This document shows positions 26,246 to 34,467 of a DNA stretch of 64,000 nt, in pieces. The stretch comes from Streptomyces capitiformicae (lineage in GTDB: Bacteria > Actinomycetota > Actinomycetes > Streptomycetales > Streptomycetaceae): the NCBI RefSeq assembly GCF_002214185.1, contig NZ_CP022161.1:9245486-9309485 (forward strand). The letters run 5' to 3'. Position 1 is the first letter of the stretch. The number at the start of each line of letters is the position of its first letter. The translations under genes were made by a program, and so were the position numbers. Below the pieces are notes generated by a model. That model was not told where the DNA came from, ran no database searches, and saw only the letters and a program-made list of their open reading frames with translations.

Positions 26246-26498
26246 CCTGCCCGAGCGTCTGTCAGAGCGAAGACGGAAACCGTCATGTCCGGTTCGGCGG
26301 GAGGCCGCGCGGAACAGGACCTGCCCCGGCAGGCACCTTGCCGCGCGGCCGCCCCAACGTCCTGGCTCGCCGGCTGCCTACGCCTGCACCGCCGCTACGA
26401 GCGCAAGGCGGCGGGACATCAAGAGATGAGTCCCGCAACGACCGTCAGCCGAATGGCGATACCGGCGCTACTGCGCCGAGGCGGCGGAAGTGGGTGGG

Positions 26499-27644
26499 CT
26501 ACCTGGTCTTGAACCGGTCCGGACGCACGAAGTCCAGGCCTTCGATGGTCTGTTTGCCGAGCGCCTCGTGTGCGGCGATGTGGCCGTAGCCGGTGGCCAT
26601 TTTGAAGCCCTTTCCGGAGAATCCGGTGGCGCAGTAGATGCTGCTGTTCTGATCCAGCCAGCCGATGAGGGGATGCCTGTCCTGGGTGAAGAGGTCGGGG
26701 AAGGCGTCGGAGCGCGCGATGGTGGGGATCAGGCCGGGGAAGAATTCGGTGACGATCTCGGTGACCTTTTCGATTTCTTCCCGGGTGAGTTCTCTGGGCA
26801 CGGCGTCCGGGTCGGGGGTTGCCCTTGCGCGCCCGGCCAGCGGTCCGTCCACCGATGCCTTGACCGTCACGCCGTCGACGGCGGGTGCGCCGTACATGGA
26901 GCGATCCTCGTACCACCGGCTGAAGGCGGGGAAGTTCTCCGGCGAGAACTGGGTGCCGTCCTGGGCGATGAACCAGGTCAGGACGAGACGATGGGTTTCG
27001 GTGACGGCCTTGAGGTGGTCGGGCATGAGTTTTCGGGACCAGCCGCCCGAGGCGACGATGACCTTCTCGAACGTCCAGGTTCTGTCGCCCGAGGTGACGA
27101 CCACGCCGTGGTCGGTTTCGGTGATGTGGTCCACGGATGTGTTCTGAAGGACGGTGGCGCCGTTCGCCTGGGCCGCCGCTACGGCGGCGCTGACGGCGCG
27201 GTCGGTGCGCAGCACGCCGGCGCGGGGGTCGTAGACGGCGCAGTCGTCGGGGCGGAGGTTGTGCTGGGGGTAGCGTTCGGCCATCTCCTCCCGGCTGAGG
27301 ACGCTGTGCTCGGCTCCGGTGATGCGTGTTGCCTCGAGGAGGCTGGTGATGTAGCTGCCGTTCGCGGTCCCGATGGACAGGCCGCCGGTAGTGGTGAGGA
27401 TGTCCTGCCCGGTTTCCGCTTCGAGCTCGGCCCACAGGCCGCGGGAGCGTTCGATGATGGGGTAGTACTCGGGCCTGCCGAGGTAGATCATGCGGAACAG
27501 GCGGGTGTCCCCGCCGACGGCACTGCGGCCGTGGGCCGGGGTGGCGGCCTCGAAGCCCACTACCGAGTCGGACAGCCGGGAGGCCTGCCACAGGGCCATG
27601 CTCCCGATGCTGCCCAGGCCGATGACTGCGAGCTTTGCGTCCAT
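26499..27644 (-). CDS. FAD-dependent amine oxidase (SolA/sarcosine-oxidase-like)
   Basis: A 381-residue DAO-family flavoprotein: Rossmann motif AVIGLGSIGSMALWQASRL at the N terminus, GRSAVGGDTRLFRMIY (typical of monomeric sarcosine and N-methyl-tryptophan oxidases), VIVASGGWS and CATGFSGKGFKMA near the C terminus. Such enzymes oxidise N-methyl or secondary amino acids to imines with release of H2O2. The substrate is not known. It follows the second flavoenzyme on the same strand with a 20-bp gap, so the two are co-transcribed. A RidA imine hydrolase gene lies upstream in the same direction, fitting an imine-generating pathway. Confidence 0.9.
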   Translation of the reverse strand: MDAKLAVIGLGSIGSMALWQASRLSDSVVGFEAATPAHGRSAVGGDTRLFRMIYLGRPEYYPIIERSRGLWAELEAETGQDILTTTGGLSIGTANGSYITSLLEATRITGAEHSVLSREEMAERYPQHNLRPDDCAVYDPRAGVLRTDRAVSAAVAAAQANGATVLQNTSVDHITETDHGVVVTSGDRTWTFEKVIVASGGWSRKLMPDHLKAVTETHRLVLTWFIAQDGTQFSPENFPAFSRWYEDRSMYGAPAVDGVTVKASVDGPLAGRARATPDPDAVPRELTREEIEKVTEIVTEFFPGLIPTIARSDAFPDLFTQDRHPLIGWLDQNSSIYCATGFSGKGFKMATGYGHIAAHEALGKQTIEGLDFVRPDRFKTR

Positions 27645-27664
27645 GACAGCAGTTCCCTTTTCGT

Positions 27665-29068
27665 TTACTCGTGAAGTCCGGCGAGGCGGCTGCCGAATCT
27701 GGCCAGGAGTGAGGTCTTGCTAGAGCCCCTGCGCTCTTCCCAGTGGTCGGCGATACCGAAGAGCCGGTACATGGCGTGAACACCCAGCCAGCGAATGGGT
27801 TCCGGTTCCCACTTCCGTGCCCGGTAGCCGACCCAGGGGAGAGTGGTCCGTTCGGTTTCCTGCTCGAAGGCGAGCTCAGCGAGGGTCCTGCCGCCGACGT
27901 AGGCTGCCGTGACGCCGTGTCCCGCGTAGCCGGAGGACGATCCGATCCCGGACGCCGGGTCCCAGTGCACGCCGCCGTTCCAGTCCCGCGTGACGCCCAG
28001 GACTCCCGACCAGGCGTGGTCCACCTCGAAGGGGATGTCCGGGAAGAAGGTACTGAGCTTGTGCGAGATCAGGTCGATGGTGGACTGGGCGGTCGCACCG
28101 GCTCCCCCGGTGCCGGACCCGAAGCGGTAGGGGACACCACGGCCCCCCATGGCGATACGGCCGTCCGCCGTCCGCTGGGCGTAGATGAACGTGTGCGCGG
28201 AGTCGTTGAGGCACTGCGGCCCGTCCCAGCCGATCTGCTGCCAGGCCTCCTGCGGCAGGGGCTTGGTCACGATCATCGAGGAGTTGACCGGGATCAGGGT
28301 CCGGCGGCCGAGCAGCTGTCCCGAATAGCCTTCGGTGCAGATGAACGTCTTCGCCGCGGTGACGCGTCCGTTGGCCAGGGTGAGGGCCTTGTCCGCGACA
28401 CTGTCCACTCGGCTGCCCTCGTAGATCCTGACCCCCATGGACGTCAGGGTGTCGGCGAGGCCGTAGGCGAGCTTCGCGGGGTGGATCCTTGCGCAGTGCT
28501 GGTAGAAGAGCCCGCCGTGGACGGTGGAGATGTTGATCCGGCTGCGGAACTCGTCCCGGTCGAGCATGTGGACTTCGTCGTCGGTCAGCCCGTACTTCAG
28601 GTCGGCATCACGCCTGGTGACAAGCCGGCCCAGCCCCGCCCGAGTGTGAGCGGCGACGAGCGCGCCGCCCTTGTGCTGATCTGCATCGATGCCTTCGGCC
28701 TGGAGGATGTCCAGGACCGCGTCGACGCCGGCGACGAACTCCTGCTGCAGTGCCCGGCTCGCTTCCAGCCCTCCCCCGGCGCGGGCGAAGGTGGCACGGT
28801 TTCCCGGAGGCATCGCCGAGAGCCAGCCACCGTTGCGCCCTGACGCGCCGTAGCCCACCTGTTCGGCCTCGAAGACGGCGACCGAGAGCGACGGCTCGAG
28901 CTTCTTGGCGAAGTACGCCGCCCACAGGCCGGTATAGCCGCCGCCGACAATGGCCAAGTCGACGGAGTCCTGGCCGGTGAAGCGGGGGAACGAGGGCCTC
29001 TTGTCGGCCAGTTGGGCCACCCAGAAGCCGAGCTCTCCGTTTCGGGGTGGTGCCGCAAGGGCGTTCAT
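27665..29068 (-). CDS. FAD-dependent oxidoreductase (PuuB-like, DAO superfamily)
   Basis: A 467-residue DAO-family flavoprotein with an N-terminal lead (GELGFWVAQL), dinucleotide motif AIVGGGYTGLWAAYFAKKL, VGYGASGRNGGWLS (typical of gamma-glutamylputrescine oxidase PuuB and relatives), FICTEGYSGQLLGRR, AMGGRGVPYRFGSG and GYAGHGVTAAYVGG. It probably oxidises a primary or secondary amine to an imine/aldehyde. ATG 29068 follows AAGGA. The frame remains open upstream through a chimeric aldolase/SDR remnant, so a longer read-through product is formally possible. Coupled to the SolA-like gene downstream. Confidence 0.88.
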   Translation of the reverse strand: MNALAAPPRNGELGFWVAQLADKRPSFPRFTGQDSVDLAIVGGGYTGLWAAYFAKKLEPSLSVAVFEAEQVGYGASGRNGGWLSAMPPGNRATFARAGGGLEASRALQQEFVAGVDAVLDILQAEGIDADQHKGGALVAAHTRAGLGRLVTRRDADLKYGLTDDEVHMLDRDEFRSRINISTVHGGLFYQHCARIHPAKLAYGLADTLTSMGVRIYEGSRVDSVADKALTLANGRVTAAKTFICTEGYSGQLLGRRTLIPVNSSMIVTKPLPQEAWQQIGWDGPQCLNDSAHTFIYAQRTADGRIAMGGRGVPYRFGSGTGGAGATAQSTIDLISHKLSTFFPDIPFEVDHAWSGVLGVTRDWNGGVHWDPASGIGSSSGYAGHGVTAAYVGGRTLAELAFEQETERTTLPWVGYRARKWEPEPIRWLGVHAMYRLFGIADHWEERRGSSKTSLLARFGSRLAGLHE

Positions 29069-29417
29069 GGTGTGTCCTTCATCTGTCTCTGGGAACCGCG
29101 TGGGCCGCTGCTGAAAGGCGGTGTGGCCGCCGTCGACGGGGTGCGTTGCCCCGGGGATGTACGAGGACTCCGGCGACGCGAGGAAGAGGACGGCGTCGGC
29201 GATCTCTTCGGGAGGGGCGAGACGCCTGAGCTGGATCTGCCCCGCACGCTCACGGCGGGTGGCCTCGGGGTCGGACCTTCGCCGCAAGGACGCCTCGATG
29301 ACTCGGTCGACGCTGTCTTGCGTCGCGTCGGCCAGCAGGATCTGCACCGGGGTGTCGATCGTGCTGGCCGAGGGCGTCGAGTGCCTGTTGAAGCCGGGCC
29401 ACCGCCGCACTGCTCAT
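29069..29417 (-). pseudogene. Chimeric remnant: aldolase N terminus joined to SDR C terminus
   Basis: ATG 29417 begins AVARLQQALDAL, then after a frame change reads STIDTPVQILLADATQDSVD. This matches the start of the D-threonine-aldolase-like protein at 35073 (RLQRALDALVERIDTPAPIV). It then passes without a stop into RRSDPEATRRERAGQIQLRR, LAPPEEIADAVLFLASPESS and PVDGGHTAFQ, matching the last ~70 residues of the SDR at 36254 (RRPDPEGYRRQRESTIPLQR). So about 330 codons of aldolase and 170 of SDR were lost in one deletion that kept both outer ends. This proves the two arms of the island once had the same gene order. Confidence 0.8.
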
Positions 29418-29430
29418 GATGGGCTCGCCG

Positions 29431-29916
29431 CTACACAGCGGTGCAGATGACCTGGATCTCGACAGGGGTGTTGAGAGGCAGCCCGGCGACACCGATCGCG
29501 GTGCGGGCGTGGCGTCCGTTCTCACCCAGTACCTCGATGAGCAGTTCGCTGGCCGCGTTGGCGACGTTCGACTGCTGACCGAAGTCCGGCGTGCTGGCCA
29601 CGAAGACCAGCATCTGCACGATCCTGACCCGGTCGAGATCGCCCACCGCCTGCACAGCGGCAGCGAGCGCGTTGAGCGCGGCATGGCGTGCGAGCTCCTG
29701 CGCGGTCTCCAGCTCCACGTCCCGGCCGACAACGCCCTGACCCAGCAGCTCGCCGTCCTTGAAGGGGAGTTGGCCGGAGAGGTGGATGGTGGAGCCCACC
29801 ATCCGGTGGGGCACGAGGTACGTGGTGCCGGCGAGGACGGGTAGCTTCAGTCCCAGGGCCTGGAGCCTTTCTGAAGCCGAGTCACCCTTGACGGTTTGAG
29901 GCAGGGGCTGAGTCAT
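29431..29916 (-). CDS. RidA-family imine/enamine hydrolase, copy 1
   Basis: 161 residues of the RidA/YjgF superfamily, larger than canonical RidA (~130). Family blocks: STIHLSGQLPF, QGVVGRDVELETAQELARHA, NALAAAVQAVGDLDRVRIVQ, ELLIEVLGENGRHARTAIGV and PLNTPVEIQ, with the conserved Arg that positions the imine carboxylate. It would hydrolyse reactive imines released by amino-acid or amine oxidases, and two FAD oxidases follow it. About 80% identical by eye to copy 2 (34468). Upstream pairing is weak (GGTGGCGG before ATG 29916). Confidence 0.9.
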   Translation of the reverse strand: MTQPLPQTVKGDSASERLQALGLKLPVLAGTTYLVPHRMVGSTIHLSGQLPFKDGELLGQGVVGRDVELETAQELARHAALNALAAAVQAVGDLDRVRIVQMLVFVASTPDFGQQSNVANAASELLIEVLGENGRHARTAIGVAGLPLNTPVEIQVICTAV

Positions 29917-29971
29917 GCCGCCACCGTCTTGCTGTGGATCATTTCCTCAGTTCTCCGCTCAGGCTCAGGCG

Positions 29972-30652
29972 TCAGGGGCGCGGGAGGCCGAAGAGGACGG
30001 GGAGGTCGGCGATGTCGGTGATCCGCTCGTAGCCGAGCCAGTGCTCGTCGTGCTCCCAGCCGCGGTCCATGTACACCTTGTTCTCGATGCCCATGATCGC
30101 CGCGGGGCGATGGTCGTACATGGGGCTCGCGGAGACGTGCACGAGCTCGTCGGGTGTCACACCGAGCTTGTCAAACATGTACTCGAACGCGCGGAGTCGT
30201 GGCTTGTAGACGCCCATCTCCTCGGCGCTGATGACGACCTCGAACGGGGCCTTGAGGTTCTCCGCGAGGCGCACGGCGTGCGCGGTGTCGCTGTTCGTGA
30301 TGATCACCAACGGGACCTCTTCGGCCAGGCGGTTCAGTGCCTCGGTGACACCGGGGTACGGGCCCCAGGTGGGGATGCGCTCGTACACCGCCCGCGCCTC
30401 GTCCTCGCGGTACTCGAGACCGACGTAGCGCGAGGCGCGTTCCATGGAACGCGCGACGACCTGGTGGAACGGCTGGTAGGCGCCCGTGCACTCGTCGATC
30501 CGGTACGCCTTGCAGATCCGCAGGTACTCATCGGCGGCCTCGGCCGGCAGTCGGTCGCCCAGGACCTCACGCATGGTGTCGTTGATGCTGAACTTGATCA
30601 GCGTTCCGTTCATGTCGAACGTCACGAACTTGGGCTTGACGTCGAATCCCAC
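29972..30652 (-). CDS. HAD-superfamily hydrolase (haloacid-dehalogenase type II-like)
   Basis: A 226-residue HAD protein with a C1 cap. Motif I is FDMNGTLI with nucleophile Asp13; the usual second acid at +2 is Asn, as in dehalogenase-type rather than phosphatase members. Motif II is IITNSD, motif III lysine lies in VYKPRLRAFEYMF, and motif IV is in HVSASPMYDHRPAAIMG. It could be a 2-haloacid dehalogenase or a hydrolase of an island intermediate. GTG 30652 follows GGAGG with 4-5 nt spacing, an excellent site. Its promoter carries two TGGTCGA operators, so it belongs to the GntR regulon. Confidence 0.88.
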   Translation of the reverse strand: MGFDVKPKFVTFDMNGTLIKFSINDTMREVLGDRLPAEAADEYLRICKAYRIDECTGAYQPFHQVVARSMERASRYVGLEYREDEARAVYERIPTWGPYPGVTEALNRLAEEVPLVIITNSDTAHAVRLAENLKAPFEVVISAEEMGVYKPRLRAFEYMFDKLGVTPDELVHVSASPMYDHRPAAIMGIENKVYMDRGWEHDEHWLGYERITDIADLPVLFGLPRP

Positions 30653-30690
30653 TGGTCCTCCTAGTGTTTCAGTGGAGCAGCCTGGCGCTC

Positions 30691-30731
30691 TGGTCGATTG
30701 TCGACCATCTGGTTGGTCGATTGTCGACTAA
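30691..30731. promoter_or_regulatory. Tandem GntR-type operators before the HAD gene
   Basis: TGGTCGATTGTCGACCA at 30691-30707 is a perfect 7-bp inverted repeat with a 3-bp centre. A second copy, TTGGTCGATTGTCGACTAA (30713-30731), lies 23 bp on. The same core occurs before the GntR gene and the second RidA operon, so it is most likely the operator of that regulator. Confidence 0.8.
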
Positions 30732-30775
30732 CTAGGTCTCGGCTGTCAACAGGCGTCAGAGGAGCGCCTCGGACA

Positions 30776-30976
30776 GATCCGGCGCTGATCCACTTCCGGA
30801 TGAATGAGGTGATCCGCCGGGTCGGGCGCAATCGGCTCTCGGCCGAGGTCGCCTCCGAGTTCGAGCGGACCGGCAACCAGTACCGGATCGACGAGCGCCT
30901 CGGCGAGTGCGAGCCCTTCCATCAGGTCGTGGTCCACACTCTGGAACGGACCATGCGCAGGTTCGGCGTGGAGTAG
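30776..30976 (+). pseudogene. Truncated HAD paralogue
   Basis: The plus strand encodes ALIHFRMNEVIRRVGRNRLS, then YRIDERLGECEPFHQVVVHT and LERTMRRFGVE, followed by a stop. It aligns with residues ~17-80 of the HAD protein on the opposite strand (TLIKFSINDTMREVLGDRLP, YRIDECTGAYQPFHQVVARS). The catalytic N terminus and everything after the cap are missing. It is the mirror-image partner of the intact HAD gene. Confidence 0.75.
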
Positions 30977-30990
30977 CAGAAGGCGATCCC

Positions 30991-31190
30991 GTGACCCGCC
31001 AGGACAGGGTGTGCGAGCGCCGGGTGTGGCTCATCGAGCAGGCTGCGAGGATCGGCAAACGGCAATGTCACCGGCCGGCCAGGTGCTCGGCTTCTCACGT
31101 AAAACCTGGTACCGACTGGGCGAAGATGGCCGAAGAGCCGGCGTCCGGAGACGCGAGGGTGCTGCGTCGCGCGCCCTGGGCCGCCGAGCC
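30991..31190 (+). pseudogene. Transposase/integrase HTH remnant
   Basis: GTG 30991 opens TRQDRVCERRVWLIEQAARI and, after a frame shift, AGQVLGFSRKTWYRLGEDG. This reads as the N-terminal helix-turn-helix of an IS481-like transposase or integrase. No DDE domain follows. Fragment only; the family call is tentative. Confidence 0.4.
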
Positions 31191-31406
31191 ATAGACCACC
31201 GCGCTCCTCCCCTTGGTCGGCTGTGTCCCGCTTCACGTCCACAAGCTCCCGCGTCGCCGGACCGGCATCGGCCTGACAACCAAACGCACCACCCGAGACA
31301 CCAACCTGTCACCGCGACCCGTGAGCCGGATGGGACACCGCCGTGAATTCGGTGAGTTCCACGCCTGGCAAGCGACTTGACGTGTGGATGCAAAACAGCA
31401 GAGGTA

Positions 31407-31435
31407 TAGTCGACAAACGACCAAATGGTCGACAA
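31407..31435. promoter_or_regulatory. GntR autoregulatory operator
   Basis: TAGTCGACAAACGACCA (31407-31423), overlapping a -10-like TATAGT (31405-31410), and a second half-site TGGTCGACAA (31426-31435) lie 22-50 bp before the regulator start. The first is almost identical to the minus-strand reading of the HAD-promoter site. Confidence 0.75.
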
Positions 31436-31456
31436 GTGTCGAGGGAGGGCAACGGG

Positions 31457-32143
31457 GTGGACCACAAGTTCGAGTGGCAGGAGCGGCGGACGACGACACC
31501 GGACGGCGTCTACCGCACACTGCGTGCCGCCATCCTCGATGGGACCGTACCTCCTGGTGGCCAGCTGCGCGAGGCGCACATCGCCGCCGATCTCGGGATC
31601 AGCCGGTCCCCGCTGCGCGAGGCGCTGACCAAGCTGGAGGAGGAAGGGCTCGTCGTCAAGATCCCCTACCGCGGGGCGTTCGTCGTAGAGGTGAGTGCTC
31701 GTGAGGTCGCCGAGATCGACTCGATCCGGCTACGTGTCGAGCCGTACGCCGCCGAGCTCTCGGCCGAAGCACTGCGCGGTCCTGAGCGGCCCCAGTTGCT
31801 GCAAACCGTCGAGGATCTCCGCCGGGCAATGGAGAAGGACGACATCCCGGCCAGCATCGACGCGCACCTCCGCTTCCACAGGCTCTTCTACGATCTCTCG
31901 GGCCACGGCGTCCTGCAGAGTCTCTGGAACGGCTGGGAGACCAAGCTGCGCCTCCACCTCAGCGTCGATCACCGCACTTACAGCGACGACCCGCATCAGT
32001 TGGTCGTCGAGCACGAGAGGTTGGCCGCCGTCGCCCTGGGAGGCGACACGGACGCGTTCCGCCAGGAACTGGCTGCCCATTTCCCCATGGGGCTGGGGGC
32101 CCAGACGGCAGATCCGGGGGAACGCGCGCCCCGGCATGCATGA
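31457..32143 (+). CDS. GntR-family regulator, FadR/FCD subfamily
   Basis: A 228-residue regulator: winged helix-turn-helix (~12-78; VYRTLRAAILDGTVPPGGQL, ADLGISRSPLREALTKLEEE) and an FCD effector domain with the metal-ligand pattern HLRFHRLFYDLSGHGVL and a later His (VVEHERL). GTG 31457 is chosen because GGGAGGG precedes it; any earlier start would translate through the operators. It sits at the hinge between the two arms of the amine island, and the shared palindromes before HAD, itself and RidA-2 suggest that it represses all three until an intermediate binds. Confidence 0.92.
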   Translation: MDHKFEWQERRTTTPDGVYRTLRAAILDGTVPPGGQLREAHIAADLGISRSPLREALTKLEEEGLVVKIPYRGAFVVEVSAREVAEIDSIRLRVEPYAAELSAEALRGPERPQLLQTVEDLRRAMEKDDIPASIDAHLRFHRLFYDLSGHGVLQSLWNGWETKLRLHLSVDHRTYSDDPHQLVVEHERLAAVALGGDTDAFRQELAAHFPMGLGAQTADPGERAPRHA

Positions 32144-33149
32144 GGCCATGCCGGCGTGCGTGACGTGTCCGAGCCGGCTCGCCACGGTGACGTTGCAGAC
32201 TCATGCCGAAAAGTCGAGGATCAAGCTCGCACTGTCGACGCGATCTTGTAGCGAATCTTGAGTGTCGGTTGTCGGTTGTCGGTTGTCGGTTGCCGGTTGC
32301 CGGTTGCCGGTTGCGGTTGCCGACCGCCGGCACGGTGGTTAGGGGCGACGGGGCGTTTACGGCTGCGCGGCTAGCTGCGCGGGCGGGTCCGTTTTTCCAG
32401 GGGACGGCGGGTTGTGGCGGCCTCCTGCATACGCGCGGCTTCTCCCGCGGCGCAGTCGGCGTCGACTCCGGTGCGCTCGATCACCCCGGGAAAAACTTCA
32501 GCTGGGTGTCGTCGGCAGGGCGTGGATCTCCGGCTCCATGCCGCGCGGGCCGCGTGAGTGCAGGAACCGGTCTGCACAGCGCCGGCTGGTGACGATGTCG
32601 CGCCGGGGGCCATCCAGGCAGGTCACCGCCACCACCGGTTCTGCCCCTGGTTCGGCCCGCTGGGCGAAGCGCCGGTGTGCGGTAGGCCAGGCCGGCCAGA
32701 ACCCGGAGGCAACTGCCCGCCATGGGCAGCCAGGGCGAAGCCACGAAGTGCCCGCTCCCTCGACCTTGCGGTTACCGGCCCGCCGACGACGACTGCCCTG
32801 AGGACGCCTCACCTCCCTCGACGGACACCAGAACTGACTTGCACCGCTCACGTACTCATAGGCCATCTGAGGCCAGGTCTGAGTGGCGCCTCCTGCTTGA
32901 GGGTTCGGGGTCGTTGGCGGCGGCTTTGATGCCGGCGCGTCCGGGCTCGCGGTAGGCCGGGAACGCCTCGCGGCACTGCCCCAGGGTCTCGCCGAGTCGT
33001 CTGTTCTCGTCGATCGGCCGGCGGCTCGTCGGCCCTCAACGCTCCTGGCGGACGGGTCGGAGTTGCACCTCGGCGGCGCAGTCCGCACCGTGCCGGCGTT
33101 TGCTGCACCGCATCGCCACCGGCCATACGATCACGATCGAATCTTAATC
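32144..33149. other. About 1 kb without a recognisable gene
   Basis: Apart from the heptamer array (32265-32319) I see no frame with family resemblance. Short frames on both strands are Arg/Pro/Gly-rich and typical of non-coding high-GC DNA. Probably decayed sequence at the edge of the island. Confidence 0.5.
32265..32319. repeat. Heptamer tandem repeat (T/C)CGGTTG
   Basis: Four TCGGTTG units, three CCGGTTG units and a partial eighth unit run head to tail, about 120 bp after the GntR stop. A likely slippage-variable array; function unknown. Confidence 0.9.
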
Positions 33150-33178
33150 TTGACAAAGTCTAAACTGGAGCCTACTTT
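33150..33178 (+). promoter_or_regulatory. Sigma70-type promoter before the DUF2180 gene
   Basis: TTGACA (33150-33155), 17 bp, then TACTTT (33173-33178), inside an unusually AT-rich patch. The start codon of the DUF2180 gene is 93 bp downstream. Confidence 0.6.
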
Positions 33179-33270
33179 TCAAGCTCCTTGAGCAGGTGTG
33201 CGCGGCCTGGATGGTTTTGTTCGTCTTGGTCGGCCGCCACACCCGGCCCTTGCTGAAATCGGAGTTGGAC

Positions 33271-33480
33271 ATGAGGTGCTACGACTGCCTCCAGGAGGCA
33301 CGCAGCGACACCACCGGCATCGGTGTGTGCTCGCGCTGCGGCTTGGCCACCTGCGAGAACCACGCCCGCGTACGTCAGGTACAGGTCACCCGCCAGGTCG
33401 GCATGGGCGCTGCGTCCGGCCGTATCCCGGCACGCAGGGTGGTGTGCCACACCTGCGACATGGCCGAGACGGCGCACTGA
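33271..33480 (+). CDS. DUF2180 small Cys-rich protein
   Basis: A 69-residue protein with three Cys pairs: MRCYDC, CSRCGLATCENH and CHTC near the end. It matches DUF2180, a small zinc-ribbon-like family common in Streptomyces, with the VTRQVGMG-ARRVVC middle typical of it. Zinc binding is inferred from the cysteines. ATG 33271 follows GGAG with 8-nt spacing. Function unknown. It stands alone between decayed regions and has its own consensus-like promoter. Confidence 0.85.
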   Translation: MRCYDCLQEARSDTTGIGVCSRCGLATCENHARVRQVQVTRQVGMGAASGRIPARRVVCHTCDMAETAH

Positions 33481-33726
33481 CCGCATGGTGCGCGTGCGCA
33501 CCCGCGTCACGGGTCGCCGAATGCGCGCTGTCCGTCCGAGCACGCGTTCTTGGCCGACCCGGACGCCACCCCTGAGCACTGCCGCAGCATCCGGGCCTCA
33601 GCCGTGGCCCGGCTCGGTGCGCCATGCTGGAGGCGCGACCACGGACGACAAGACGCCATAGGGGCCGGGCTTGTTCCTACTCGGCGGCAGCTTCCTCAAG
33701 AGGCTTCATGACATCTTTATCGGCGA

Positions 33727-34058
33727 TCATCCCGGCGCGTCATGGTGGGCATGGACGGTCGTGGAGTCCACGCTGACCGCCGGACAAATCCGTCTCGCCC
33801 TGGCGGGTGGCTTCGGCGATCAGGCCTTCCGGCAGCGCGATGAAGAGACCGGCGTTCCTCCCGACCTGCAAACACCCATAGGCGGTCGACCAGTTCCGAA
33901 CTCGCCTGGAAATCTCACGCCACCGCGCGCCTGCTCTGAACCGCCACATCGCACCCTCGAACCGATTCCGCAGCCGCTCAGGGTAGGGGCCTGTACTTGC
34001 CTATCGGCAGGAACGACGCGATCAACCTCCGCTGTTCATCGGTGAGTTGCCTCCACGC
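33727..34058 (-). pseudogene. IS5-family transposase N-terminal fragment, frameshifted
   Basis: The minus strand encodes WRQLTDEQRRLIASFLPIGK, then after a one-base shift ERLRNRFEGAMWRFRAGARW, REISRRVRNW, ALPEGLIAEATRQGETDLS and VDSTTVHAHHDAPG. This is the DUF4096/IS5-type N-terminal half including the first catalytic Asp (VDST). The C-terminal half and inverted repeats are not found. An inactive insertion sequence scrap. Confidence 0.75.
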
Positions 34059-34467
34059 CACCGTCGTCTTCCTGCCGGATCCGCCTGAAGACCGGCGGCG
34101 CCCTTCCGGCCGCGAACGGGTCCAGTACCGCCACGCGACGCCGTTGCCGAGCTCGTCACCACGGGCTTGCAGCCAGTCACTGTAGGCCTTGCCGGAACAA
34201 CCAGGCAGCAGGCCAAGCCGCTCTTGCCGCACGCGGTGCCGCGAGGTCGCAGTCGAGGCTGAAGTCTGTATTGACAGTGCTCGACGGGCACCCATATGGT
34301 CGACAAACGACAATACGGTGGCGATTTTAAGCCACCATAAGGCGTCTTCTTGCCGCCACTGTTACTCGAGAGGAGAGCCGAGTACAGATGATCAAGATTC
34401 GTACGAAGCGGGTTCTCGTGGCCAACTACGAGGGTTTGTGCCCTGTTCCGTCCGCGGAGGTGGCGCG
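34059..34467 (+). promoter_or_regulatory. Upstream region of RidA-2 operon with GntR operator
   Basis: No gene is recognised. TGGTCGACAAACGACAA at 34297-34313 matches the GntR-regulon operator (16 of 17 to the site before the GntR gene when the first bases are allowed TA or TG). It lies 155 bp before the RidA-2 start, implying a leader or a promoter close to 34290. Confidence 0.7.

Noticed and set aside
29069..29410. N-terminal extension of the PuuB-like oxidase as one real protein
   Set aside because: The extension is a deletion chimera of aldolase and SDR ends, and the oxidase has its own well-spaced ribosome binding site at ATG 29068.
31343..31456. Upstream start for the GntR regulator at 31343
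   Set aside because: Translation would run across the promoter and both operator sites; GTG 31457 has a strong GGGAGGG upstream.
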